A DNA stretch of 64,000 bases from Pirellulaceae bacterium (GTDB lineage: Bacteria; Planctomycetota; Planctomycetia; Pirellulales; Pirellulaceae). The position numbers and the translations under genes were made by a program. Positions 54,433 to 63,537 of this stretch are shown here, one piece after another. Location: assembly GCA_026004795.1 (NCBI GenBank), contig BPJV01000004.1, forward strand, positions 124,001-188,000, written 5' to 3'. Below the pieces are notes generated by a model. The model did not search any database. It was not told the DNA's origin and saw nothing but the letters and a program-made list of their open reading frames with translations. The stretch's first letter is position 1. The number at the start of each line of letters is the position of its first letter.

Positions 54433-54508
54433 ATTGAACAGAAGACAACTGAGAAAACAAAGGGTAGCGACAACTCTTCTCTGTGCTCTCTGCGCCCTCC
54501 TGTTCAAA
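54433..54508. repeat. palindromic ACAGAG repeat, copy h
   Basis: TTGAACAGAAGACAACTGAG ... CTCTGCGCCCTCCTGTTCAA in the gap between lipoprotein and P-type ATPase. Arms imperfect. Confidence 0.75.
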
Positions 54509-54610
54509 TTGCCCGGCCAACGGCACCTCGATCAACACCAACTAGCTGACCGACAATGCGCCTCGTCCAGCCACACTGCTACAAGCCAACCCGCTTGACT
54601 GGCGGGACGA

Positions 54611-54686
54611 TGAAATGAAAGACAACGGAGAAAACAGAGGCGAACAAAACCACCACTCCGTTCCCTCTGTGTCCTCCTGTTCAAAA
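54611..54686. repeat. palindromic ACAGAG repeat, copy i (decayed left arm)
   Basis: TGAAATGAAAGACAACGGAG ... CCCTCTGTGTCCTCCTGTTCAAAA. The left arm no longer matches TTGAACAGG. A GAGAGTC-type word (CTCAACTCTCAACTCTCAAC) follows just before the ATPase start. Confidence 0.65.
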
Positions 54687-54765
54687 CACATCCAGACAAG
54701 TCTGTCCACAGCCACTCGCTTATGGCCCCTCAGCCCCGGCTCTCAACTCTCAACTCTCAACCGCC

Positions 54766-56955
54766 ATGCAAAAGCAGACACTCACCTTTCACATCCAGGG
54801 CATGGACTGCGCCGAGGAGACGAACGCGCTTCGGCGTGCGTTGCTGCCGCTGGTCGGCGACGAGTCACGATTGGCCTTCGATCTGCTCAATGCCGAATTG
54901 ACAGTCGATTTCACAGGGCTGGAGATCAAACCGGACGACATTATCAGCGCCATCAAGCGGACGGGGATGCGAGCCGAGTTGCGACCGGAAGGGGATGCGG
55001 CCTGCGCCGATGGCGTGTGCGCCGTTCCCACGACCAATCGCGGCGTGCAACGCCTGACCGTGCTGACCGTCATCAGCGGCGTCGGCGGCGCTCTCGGCTT
55101 CATCCTACACGCGGTTCTGGCCGGCGGAGTCGGCGCCGCGCTCGGGTCTGAGGGAATGGGTGTTGCCGAAAGTGCGCCCTGGCCCGCGATGTTGGCCTAC
55201 CTCATCGGGATCGCTGCGGGTCTATGGGTCGTCGGGCCAAAGGCGTGGTATGCAGCGAAGAGTCTGCGTCCCGACATGAACTTGCTGATGTTCATCGCGG
55301 TCGCCGGAGCCGTAGCGATCGGGGAGTGGTTCGAAGCGGCCACGGTCGCTTTCCTGTTCTCAGTGTCCTTGCTGCTCGAGTCCTGGAGCGTGTCGCGTGC
55401 GCGACGAGCGATTTCGGCGCTGATGGATCTCGCTCCGCCGACAGCACGGCTTTTGACCGATGACGGCCAGGAACGAGAGATTCCCGCGCAACAAGTGCAG
55501 GTCGGCCAGCAAGTCGTCGTCCGCCCGGGTGAACGCATTCCGGTCGACGGCCAGGTCGTCCGGGGTGCGAGCGACGTGAACCAGGCGCCGATCACTGGCG
55601 AAAGCGTGCCGGTCTCAAAATCCCCCGGCTCGACTGTGTTTGCCGGAACGATCAACGGCGAAGGCGCGCTGGTCGTCGAGTGCACCAAACCGGCGGGCGA
55701 CACGACGCTGGCCCGGATCATTCGCCTGGTGGGCGACGCCCAGGCGAGAAAGGCCCCGTCGGAGAAATGGGTCGAGCGGTTTGCTCGCTATTACACGCCT
55801 GCCGTTATGTTGTTGGCCATTCTCGTACTGGTCGTCCCGCCGGTCCTTTTTCACGCGAGCTGGTTCGACTGGATCTATCGTTCGCTGGTGTTGCTGGTGA
55901 TTGCCTGCCCGTGCGCGCTAGTCATCTCGACGCCCGTCAGCGTTGTGGCTGCGTTGGCGGCCGCCGCACGTCGCGGCGTGCTAGTGAAAGGGGGAGAGTT
56001 CATCGAAGCACCGGCGCACCTGCGGGCAATCGCGTTCGACAAAACGGGAACGCTCACCGTGGGGCAACCGCGCGTCGTCGCAGTGATCCCGCTGGACGGA
56101 CACAGCGAAGAGGAACTGTTGGCCCGGGCCGCAGGTCTGGAATCGCACAGCAACCATCCGCTGGCTCAAGCCATCCTCCGCGCAGCCGAGGAACGCGGCA
56201 TCTCGCCGTTGGACGCGACCGATTTCTCGATCCTTCCGGGCAAGGGTGCCCGCGGCCGGATCGACGGCCGCGAGTTCTGGCTCGGCTCGCACCGCTACCT
56301 GGAAGAGCGCGGCCAGGAGACGCCGGAGATTCACCAGCGGTTGGAAGAATTGCAAACAGCCGGGCGAACCGTGGTCGTCGTGGGCAACGAGCGTCACGTG
56401 TGCGGCCTGATCGCGCTGGCCGACCGTCCGCGCGATGAGGCACACGAGACGCTGCGACAATTGCGGGAGTTGGGAATCGAACACCTGGTGATGCTCACTG
56501 GCGACAACCGGGGCACGGCCGAGGCGATCGCGCGCGAACTGGAAATCGACACCGTGAAAGCCGAATTGCTGCCGGAAGAGAAAGTCCGTGCGGTCGAGGA
56601 ATCCGTGCAGCGATACGGCCCGACGGCGATGGTCGGGGACGGGATCAACGACGCGCCGGCGCTGGCCGTCGCCACCCTGGGGATCGCGATGGGCGTTGCC
56701 GGCAGCGACGCCGCGATCGAGACGGCGGATGTCGCGCTGATGTCCGACGAATTGGAGAAGCTACCTTGGTTGGTCCAGCACTCGCGCCGCACGCTTCGCG
56801 TCATTCGCCAGAACATCACCTTTGCGTTGGGCGTCAAGGCCTTGTTCGTCGTCTTGACCTTCGTCGGCTTTGCATCGCTTTGGGCCGCCATCGCCGCCGA
56901 CATGGGCGCCTCGCTGCTGGTCATCTCCAACGGCCTGCGCCTGCTCCGCCAATAG
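54766..56955 (+). CDS. heavy-metal P-type ATPase, P1B-2 (Zn/Cd/Pb) type
   Basis: 729 residues. N-terminal HMA-like domain with GMDCAEETNALRRAL (single Cys15, not CxxC). P-type landmarks: TGESVPVSKSPGS, IACPCALVISTPV (Cys381-Pro-Cys383), FDKTGTLTVGQP (phosphorylated Asp425), SHSNHPLAQAIL, TGDNRGTAEAIA and MVGDGINDAPALA. The end has NITFALGVKALF (Asn-x7-Lys) and ADMGASLLVISN (Asp-x-Gly), the P1B-2 signature. Exports Zn2+, Cd2+ or Pb2+ to the periplasm where the RND pumps can take over. The ATG is preceded by GAGAGTC-type repeat and lacks a clear Shine-Dalgarno. Confidence 0.95.
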   Translation: MQKQTLTFHIQGMDCAEETNALRRALLPLVGDESRLAFDLLNAELTVDFTGLEIKPDDIISAIKRTGMRAELRPEGDAACADGVCAVPTTNRGVQRLTVLTVISGVGGALGFILHAVLAGGVGAALGSEGMGVAESAPWPAMLAYLIGIAAGLWVVGPKAWYAAKSLRPDMNLLMFIAVAGAVAIGEWFEAATVAFLFSVSLLLESWSVSRARRAISALMDLAPPTARLLTDDGQEREIPAQQVQVGQQVVVRPGERIPVDGQVVRGASDVNQAPITGESVPVSKSPGSTVFAGTINGEGALVVECTKPAGDTTLARIIRLVGDAQARKAPSEKWVERFARYYTPAVMLLAILVLVVPPVLFHASWFDWIYRSLVLLVIACPCALVISTPVSVVAALAAAARRGVLVKGGEFIEAPAHLRAIAFDKTGTLTVGQPRVVAVIPLDGHSEEELLARAAGLESHSNHPLAQAILRAAEERGISPLDATDFSILPGKGARGRIDGREFWLGSHRYLEERGQETPEIHQRLEELQTAGRTVVVVGNERHVCGLIALADRPRDEAHETLRQLRELGIEHLVMLTGDNRGTAEAIARELEIDTVKAELLPEEKVRAVEESVQRYGPTAMVGDGINDAPALAVATLGIAMGVAGSDAAIETADVALMSDELEKLPWLVQHSRRTLRVIRQNITFALGVKALFVVLTFVGFASLWAAIAADMGASLLVISNGLRLLRQ

Positions 56956-57084
56956 CGGTGATGTAATCGTGGGAGGGAGAGCTGCCATCCGTTGCGGCTT
57001 CCCAGGACGCGGGCATAGGAAGGGCCGCTGACAGTCGAGAGTCAAGAGAGAAGAGCCCAGGGCCAGAATGGAGCATGAAGTGTC

Positions 57085-57143
57085 TTGAACAGGAGCAAAC
57101 GGAGGAAACAGAGCCTCGGCTCCACATGTTGCCTTCTGTTTAA
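57085..57143. repeat. palindromic ACAGAG repeat, copy j
   Basis: CTTGAACAGGAGCAAACGGAGG ... CATGTTGCCTTCTGTTTAA (arms only), 130 bases after the ATPase stop. It is the last copy seen; none was found outside 43.2-57.2 kb. Confidence 0.8.
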
Positions 57144-57175
57144 TTCGACTGTTTGGTTTCTCTTGACGTAAGCTA

Positions 57176-58006
57176 ATGTTCTTTTGGATAACAACTTCCG
57201 TGATTTGTGGCAAGATCGTGTTTCATGGTAGCAGCAAACGCGATGCGGCGATGCGCATGTCACGCAAGGGAAACGATCTGGTGCGCAAGCATCTTCGGAT
57301 GGCTGCCTTCTCGGCCCTTAAATGCAACCCACAGGTCAAAGACTTGTACGCACGACTGCGAGCGCGAGGGCGGAGGGGAGACGTCGCGCTGGGCCACTGC
57401 ATGCGAAAGCTATTGCACCAAGTATTCGGTATCTGGACGACAGGCCGGGAATATGACCCAGATTACGCCGGAAAGCAAAACGCCGCCAGGCAGACTTCGG
57501 GACAGTTGCCAGACGGTCGCAAAGAAAAGGCCGCGGGCCGCAAAACGGGGGCATCGCCGGAAGGTAAATCGGTCACCACGACCAACTCTACCGTAGAGAA
57601 TTCAGCGTCGATCGTCAAAGAATCTGTGCAGACGCAATCACCAACGGACGACAATTCCCGTCCCGGTTCGATTGACTTTCCATATCTCCGCAGTCAAATC
57701 ACACTGGAACGTGTGCTCGGCCACCTGGGCTACTTCGATCGCCTACGTGGCTGTGGTCCCCAGCGACGCGGTCCATGTCCCGTCCACGGGTCCAAGCGGT
57801 CACGTGGGCGAACGTTCTCCGTACATCTGGGCAAGAACGTATATCAGTGCTTCCACCCGCCCTGCGGCATATCAGGCAACGTTCTCGACCTGTGGTGCCA
57901 GGTCCACAACTTGACTGTCTATGAAGGAGCGATCCACCTGGCCAACACGTTGGGCTTGGAACTCCACCCCGATCAGAGAATAGGAACACGTAATCGGAAC
58001 CCGTAA
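57176..58006 (+). pseudogene. 5'-truncated IS110-type transposase fused to a CHC2 zinc-finger domain
   Basis: The first 100 residues match the C-terminal (transposase_20) part of IS110-family transposases: SSKRDAAMRMSRKGNDLVRKHLRMAA, then DLYARLRARGRRGDVALGHCMRKLL. A charged Ser/Thr-rich linker follows, then residues about 175-270 form a DnaG-type CHC2 zinc finger: CPVHG ... TFSVHLGKNVYQCFHPPCG, followed by GNVLDLWCQVH and AIHLANTLGL. The N-terminal DEDD catalytic domain (about 250-300 residues) is absent, and the sequence upstream is a palindromic repeat, so this is a fragment. The fusion itself is known in planctomycete genomes as annotated IS110 plus CHC2 proteins, as far as I recall. ATG 57176 is only the first in-frame Met, not a real start. 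Confidence 0.78.
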
Positions 58007-58811
58007 ACCCAAACGCCATCAAGCAGTGGCCGCCCCCGAAATCGCCGCCGTCATCACGCCCGACGCCCCTTGAAATTCATCGTTACATCTGGGCATTCAT
58101 GGCGCTGCCCCTTCGGGGCGAAGTTCACGTCTGGATGATGGGACAGCTCACTTCTGGGTGAATGGACCATTCACCTGGGAGAGATTAGACCGTTCGATGC
58201 GCGCTGAGGTGAAATTGACTTTCAGCCAACAACCTGGATTCGCGCCACCATCCTGGGGTAGGCCGTGGCCTGAGAGCCACGTCCAACCCCAGGCTGCGGT
58301 GCCTTCAGGCCTTTGGCCGATCGCTCAGGGTACCCCTTCCCTCTCTGCATGCATCCACGCCTAATATCCACGCATCCTTAATATCCAAGCATCCCTAGCC
58401 CTTTGCGTCCTAGCGTCCTAGCGTCTTTGCGTTTCGCAACGCGACCGTCGACGCGCTGTCGGGATTGATCGTCCCGCGGGGGAAGGAAACGCAGAGGCTC
58501 AGAGACCACGGAGGCTGAAGCGCGGTGCATCGGTGGCTTCAGGCCTTCGGCCCATTTCACGGCGCGAGGTTATGGAATGCAAAACGCCAAGGCTACCGGT
58601 CCGAACCCCCTTGGTTTTGAGCGATTGAGCGGAAACAACACGCTATAACCTGTGTCGCGCGCAAGGCCGAGAGTGGCGAGAGTTTGGGCCAAAATGGGAC
58701 CGGGAAAAGAGGCGAACCGGCGGAATGGTCCACACGCGCGAGTCTCGGATGCCGAGAGTTCGAGAGGTTGAGAGTTGTCGTAACCCCCTGGAAATACTCG
58801 GGATAGAACGC
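58007..58811. other. intergenic stretch with short degenerate repeats, no gene
   Basis: Contains short degenerate repeats (TAATATCCACGCATCC / TTAATATCCAAGCATCC at 58360-58400, TGCGTCCTAGCGTCCTAGCGTCTTTGCG at 58405-58435, shown as its first half) and a GAGAGTT-type word near 58750. The open frames lack coding character. Confidence 0.5.
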
Positions 58812-58844
58812 AAAAAGGCCGACGCCCGGAGGCATCGGCCTTTT
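58812..58844 (-). terminator. Rho-independent terminator downstream of tRNA-Met
   Basis: On the minus strand GGCCGATGCC, loop TCCG-like, GGCGTCGGCC, then TTTTT. One G-U pair interrupts an otherwise perfect 10-bp stem. It starts 44 bases past the tRNA 3' end; a T run on the plus strand makes it usable in both directions. Confidence 0.85.
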
Positions 58845-58887
58845 CTATAACTCGGCGGTCTTGCAGTTTCGCTTGCTGCAAAACAAG

Positions 58888-58961
<74 letters not shown>

Positions 58962-59730
58962 CCTAAAATAGACCTCATTTCGCTCTGGGCGCCAAGGGCT
59001 TTGTCAGAAATTTTTTTCGCGGCCGTTGCTTGGGAACATCGATAGGAGCGTGTGACCACGCAAAGGTTAGCTGCCCCGCGAAACATAGCAGGGATAGGAG
59101 GAGCCAGTGGGGCGGCTGATCAGATCCAATCGTGTTACGGGAAAGCGCTGTTCATGCCGATCCACGCAATCGGCTTGGCGTCGCACGTGCATGCCTCCAA
59201 TGGCCGATGCCAGCGATGCTCGTCGCGGGAGGAGCTCTTAGCGAACCGATGAATGTCCATGGTCAGCTCGGTCGTGGCAGCGTTTCGAGGCATCGTGAGC
59301 TGGCGCGGATCCTCGGCGACTGCGGCCTCCTGCGACGGGCGGGGACTCCTAGGTCAATAGTCTCTGCGCTAGTCTCTGCGCTGGTCGTTTTCGCAGCGTT
59401 ACGGATCGCATGACTTGTACGAAACCCGATCACCTCCACGTTGAAATACATGGCATCAGGTTGAGCCCAGGAAGCGAGCAACGCCAGCAGGTGAGCTAGA
59501 TCGGAGGGTGATCGTGGGGCGGCCTGGTGACGGGTGGAGCATATGGGGCTCTGGCAATGCGGCTCAGTCAGGTTAGGGCTGGCGTGGAGCACACCCCGGA
59601 GGACCCTCGCCAATTGACTTTGGCTACCGGATGAATCACAGTGGGGCTCGATGGTGAGTGAGAGGAATAGGCGAGGCGGTTCACCACGATTGGGGATCCC
59701 GTTTCATCGACTTCTTGGGAGTTGGCATTC
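58962..59730. other. intergenic stretch upstream of the double amidohydrolase
   Basis: About 770 bases with no supported gene. Open frames on both strands are short and unlike protein. Presumably contains the promoter of the tRNA (minus) and of the amidohydrolase gene (plus); none was defined. Confidence 0.45.
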
Positions 59731-62700
59731 ATGATATGGCCGGCGATACGATGGCGTGTGGCATGGGTGAGCTGCTTAGCTTTAGTGGCTTCTAGCGCTG
59801 GGGCGCAAAGTGACCGAACGACTTCCCCCCAAGTTGGCATTCGCGATCGCCCTCCCACTGCTGTAGCACTGGTCCATGCTACCGTAGTCATCGATCCGCA
59901 CCAGCACATGGCGGACGCGGTCGTCCTGATCGAGGATGGAATCATTCGAGCGGTAGGCCAGAACGTCGCGGTTCCCAGTGGTTTTGAGACGATCGACTGT
60001 CAGGGAGACTGGATCTATCCGGCGTGGATCGAATCGCTGTGGGAAGCGGACTTGGCGGAGGGGAGTCCGGCCAGCGCGCATTGGAATGCGGCGATTCACC
60101 CCGAGTACTCGATGCATCGATTGGGCCGAGTCGATGAGGGGCGGTGCGCGCAGTTGCGGGAGGCAGGCTTCGGCGCTGCACTACTGGTCCCCAATGCGGG
60201 CATTATCAAGGGGCAAAGCTGTCTGTTGACGCTCGACGACGCTCCTCTGGAGGAGGCGTTGATTCTCACGGATGTTGCCCAACACGTCCGTTTGTATCCA
60301 CCGCGAGGCCGCCGTAGCGAGTATCCCAATAGCCCGATGGGGGCAGTGGCGTTGGCACGGCAGGTTCTCTCCGACGCTCAGTGGTACGACGAGGCCCAGC
60401 GCATGGCGGCTGCGGATCCGTCGTTGACTCGGCCGGCGTACGATCCAGCCTTGGAAGCGCTGAAAAAGGTGATGGAGGGCGAGCAGTTGACCATCTTCGA
60501 CGGCACCAACGAACTCTACGCCCTACGGAGCAATCGGCTGGCTCGTGAATTCGGGTTGCGTGCGGTTATTCGCGGATCGGGACGCGAGTATCGGCAGTTG
60601 GCAGCGATTCAGGCGTGCGGTCGAGCCTTCCTCATTCCCGTTTCGTTTCCCCGCGCTCCCAAAGTCGACTCGATCAACGATGCCGCCAACGCGACGCTCC
60701 AAGAACTTATGCACTGGTACTTGGCGCCGGAAAACCCTGCACGTTTGGCCGGTGCTGGCGTGCCATTCGCATTGACCGCCGATGGATTGGACAGCGCCAA
60801 GGACTTCTTGTCTCGCGTCAGGATAGCCGTCGCCCACGGTCTGGAGCGAGAGATCGCGCTGGCCGCAATGACGACGGTACCTGCCGAATTGTTAGGTTGC
60901 CAGTCCCAGTTGGGAACGGTTCGTACGGGAAAGCTAGCCAACTTGGTGCGGGCATCTGGCGATATATTCGAAAAAGACACCACGATCAAGGAGACATGGA
61001 TTCGCGGCGCCCGTTTCATCTGGCAACAACAGCTCGAGCCCGACCTGCGGGGGACTTGGACCATCGAGGCACGGGGCGGGCGCCCTGCAGCTGAGCGTCT
61101 CGTCGGGCTCGAGATGGTCCTCTCCGGTCAGCCTGACAAATGGGAGGCAAGGTTGCGTGTGCCGCAGGTGGCCGATTCACCCGATGAGGCGGTCGAGGAA
61201 AATGGTTCTAGAGACCGGGGCAGGGCGAGGAACGGGAAGCGGCGTCCGGCAACAGAAACTCGCCCAAGAGCAGAGTCGCGGCGAGGAGACGACGAGGGAC
61301 CGCCGTCAGCTGCCGGTCCCGACTCACGGGCCGCTAGATCGGAGAAACGGCGGCGTGCGAGGAAAAACGTCGCGCCGCCTCGGAACAACGTGGCGCGTCA
61401 AGACGAGGTTGAGAAGGGAAAGCCCACTGATGCCGATGCGCCCCTCGCGGCAGCTGAAGCATCGGGCCAACCGTCAGACCAGTCGACGGATGGGGAGCCG
61501 ACGGATACAAGCCAGGGCGAAGCAGTCAGCGATGGAGCCGCGCTCCGCTCTGGCCCACAGAAAATGGTCGATGAATCGCACAATCAAGAGTTTCGCGAAG
61601 TCGAGCTGAAGGATTTTCAGTACAATTCGGTGCAAATGAGCGGGACGTTCGACGTCGCCAGGCTGGTGGACGGAGAGAAAGGTCGGGCGCTAGTGCACGC
61701 AGTCCCCGTTCGCGAGGGAGATGGTTATCGTCTGGATCTCCAGATCCTGTGGCCCGACGGTCAGCGGATACTGCTCACCGGCCATCGCACAGCGACGAGT
61801 GCCAGCGAAGGAAACCTATCCGCTTCCACCTCCAAGAAGGAGGTGGCAGCAGAAGCGGCTGCGGACCAAGCTACCGGCGAGAGAGCTGGCGGGCAGCAGC
61901 AGGAGGGGACGCCCGAGGAGCAGCCGACGGATCGGATCGAAGTGGCCGTGACGCATCCCCTGGGAGCCTACGGACGCAGCAGCTTGCCCGAGCAACCGGA
62001 GTGGGTATTGGTACGCGGCGCAACCATTTGGACTTGTGGTCCTCAGGGCACGCTCGATGACGCCGATATGCTCATCCATTATGGCGTCGTCCAAGAAATC
62101 GGCCATGGATTGCCAGCGCCGCGAGGTGCGGTGGTGGTCGACGGTGTGGGGAAACATGTCTCCCCCGGCATTATTGACTGCCATTCCCACATGGCGACCG
62201 ACGGTGGTGTGAACGAATCGGGGCAGGCGATTACGGCGGAAGTGCGTATCGGGGACTTCATCGACCCGAACGACATCACGATTTACCGTCAACTGGCTGG
62301 CGGGGTGACGACGGCGAATATTCTTCATGGGTCGGCCAACCCTATCGGTGGCCAGAATCAGGTCATCAAATTGCGTTGGGGGGCGGGCGATGAGGGGCTG
62401 AAGATGCAGGAAGCTCCGCCGGGGATCAAGTTCGCCCTTGGGGAAAACGTCAAGCAGAGTAATTGGTCGCAACCCACAGGACGCTATCCGCAATCGCGAA
62501 TGGGTGTGGAGCAGATAATACGCGATGCGTTCGAAGCCGCCCGGGAGTACCGTCAACATCAGCGGCGCTGGCAGCAAACTCATCAGGGACTGCCGCCGCG
62601 GCGGGATTACGAGCTGGAGGCCATCGCGGAGATTCTTGAAGGCACGCGATGGATCCATTGCCATAGTTATCGTCAAGACGAGATTCTGATGTTCCTTCGT

Positions 62701-63339
62701 TTGTTGGAAGAGTATGGCGTGACGATAGGGTCGCTGCAGCACATCTTGGAAGGTTATAAGGTGGCCGAGGTGATGGCTGCGCATGGGGCCACCGGCTCCA
62801 CATTCTCCGACTGGTGGGCGTACAAATTCGAAGTCTATGACGCGATTCCGTACAACGGGGCATTGATGCACCGTGCCGGGGTCGTTGTCTCGTTCAACTC
62901 CGATGACGACGAATTGGCGCGGCATCTCAACCACGAGGCGGCGAAGGCGATCAAGTACGGTGGCCTTTCTGCAGAAGAAGCGTTGCAATTCGTTACGCTC
63001 AACCCTGCCAAGCAGTTGCGCATCGATCGCTGGGTCGGCTCGCTCGAGCCCGGGAAACACGCCGATTTCGTGTTGTGGAGTGGTTCGCCCTTGTCGGTCA
63101 TGTCGGTCTGTTTGCAAACATGGATTGACGGCCGCAAGTACTTTGATCGCCGCGCCGATGCCCAACAACATGCGGCAGAGGAAGAATTGCGGCAACGGTT
63201 GATCCAATTGGTCATGAAGTCGGGGGAAAAGCCACGGGCAAAGCCTGCCGACAACGATCCTTCATATTGGTGGGCGCGGCATGATGAGTTCTGCTACCAC
63301 CATGATCACGCTGGAACGCACGACCATGACCAGCAATAG
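59731..63339 (+). CDS. exported double-domain amidohydrolase
   Basis: ATG 59731 gives MIWPAIRWRVAWVSCLALVASSAGAQ, a signal peptide; 1203 residues (a TTG at 59722 would add three). The N-terminal amidohydrolase-like domain (about 30-440; IIRAVGQNVAVPSGFETIDC, AAMTTVPAELLGCQSQLGTV) lacks the metal-binding His-x-His, having PAWIESLWE instead. A long charged, probably disordered linker (about 470-620) follows, then a domain of the amidohydrolase accessory type, and a second amidohydrolase domain (about 745-1150) with an intact CHSHM (His818, His820), LAGGVTTANILHGSANPIGG and HCHSYRQDEIL. The tail is His-rich (HHDHAGTHDHDQQ). Periplasmic hydrolase of unknown substrate, perhaps imidazolonepropionase/dipeptidase-like. 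A paralogue follows. Confidence 0.88.
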   Translation: MIWPAIRWRVAWVSCLALVASSAGAQSDRTTSPQVGIRDRPPTAVALVHATVVIDPHQHMADAVVLIEDGIIRAVGQNVAVPSGFETIDCQGDWIYPAWIESLWEADLAEGSPASAHWNAAIHPEYSMHRLGRVDEGRCAQLREAGFGAALLVPNAGIIKGQSCLLTLDDAPLEEALILTDVAQHVRLYPPRGRRSEYPNSPMGAVALARQVLSDAQWYDEAQRMAAADPSLTRPAYDPALEALKKVMEGEQLTIFDGTNELYALRSNRLAREFGLRAVIRGSGREYRQLAAIQACGRAFLIPVSFPRAPKVDSINDAANATLQELMHWYLAPENPARLAGAGVPFALTADGLDSAKDFLSRVRIAVAHGLEREIALAAMTTVPAELLGCQSQLGTVRTGKLANLVRASGDIFEKDTTIKETWIRGARFIWQQQLEPDLRGTWTIEARGGRPAAERLVGLEMVLSGQPDKWEARLRVPQVADSPDEAVEENGSRDRGRARNGKRRPATETRPRAESRRGDDEGPPSAAGPDSRAARSEKRRRARKNVAPPRNNVARQDEVEKGKPTDADAPLAAAEASGQPSDQSTDGEPTDTSQGEAVSDGAALRSGPQKMVDESHNQEFREVELKDFQYNSVQMSGTFDVARLVDGEKGRALVHAVPVREGDGYRLDLQILWPDGQRILLTGHRTATSASEGNLSASTSKKEVAAEAAADQATGERAGGQQQEGTPEEQPTDRIEVAVTHPLGAYGRSSLPEQPEWVLVRGATIWTCGPQGTLDDADMLIHYGVVQEIGHGLPAPRGAVVVDGVGKHVSPGIIDCHSHMATDGGVNESGQAITAEVRIGDFIDPNDITIYRQLAGGVTTANILHGSANPIGGQNQVIKLRWGAGDEGLKMQEAPPGIKFALGENVKQSNWSQPTGRYPQSRMGVEQIIRDAFEAAREYRQHQRRWQQTHQGLPPRRDYELEAIAEILEGTRWIHCHSYRQDEILMFLRLLEEYGVTIGSLQHILEGYKVAEVMAAHGATGSTFSDWWAYKFEVYDAIPYNGALMHRAGVVVSFNSDDDELARHLNHEAAKAIKYGGLSAEEALQFVTLNPAKQLRIDRWVGSLEPGKHADFVLWSGSPLSVMSVCLQTWIDGRKYFDRRADAQQHAAEEELRQRLIQLVMKSGEKPRAKPADNDPSYWWARHDEFCYHHDHAGTHDHDQQ

Positions 63340-63417
63340 CGGACGGAGAGCGATCCGTTAGAGGCGGGCAACGGATAACGGATGGCAGGGGATGGGAATT
63401 ACTCGGCGCGGCAATGC

Positions 63418-63520
63418 GTAATTTGGGAAGGGACTTCTGGCGAAGTCGATTCCGGATTTTGGGGAAGGGACTTCTGGCGAAGTCTAAAGCGCGATGGCAA
63501 TGGACTTCTGGCGAAGGCCA
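63418..63520. repeat. three copies of a 16-base palindrome
   Basis: GACTTCTGGCGAAGTC at 63432-63447 and 63469-63484, and a one-base variant ending GAAGGC at 63503-63518. Each can form a six-base stem with a TGGC loop. They fill the gap between the two amidohydrolase paralogues. Confidence 0.9.
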
Positions 63521-63537
63521 CTACGGGGAGTGTTGAT

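Noticed and set aside
43261-57143. Possible CRISPR array
   Set aside because: The repeats are palindromic, irregularly spaced by whole genes, and vary in length; no spacers or cas genes.
57176-57300. True start codon of an IS110 gene at 57176
   Set aside because: The catalytic N-terminal domain is missing and upstream sequence is repeat, so the Met is internal.
61816-63207. 463-codon minus-strand frame over the double amidohydrolase
   Set aside because: Antisense shadow; amidohydrolase motifs on the plus strand are unambiguous.
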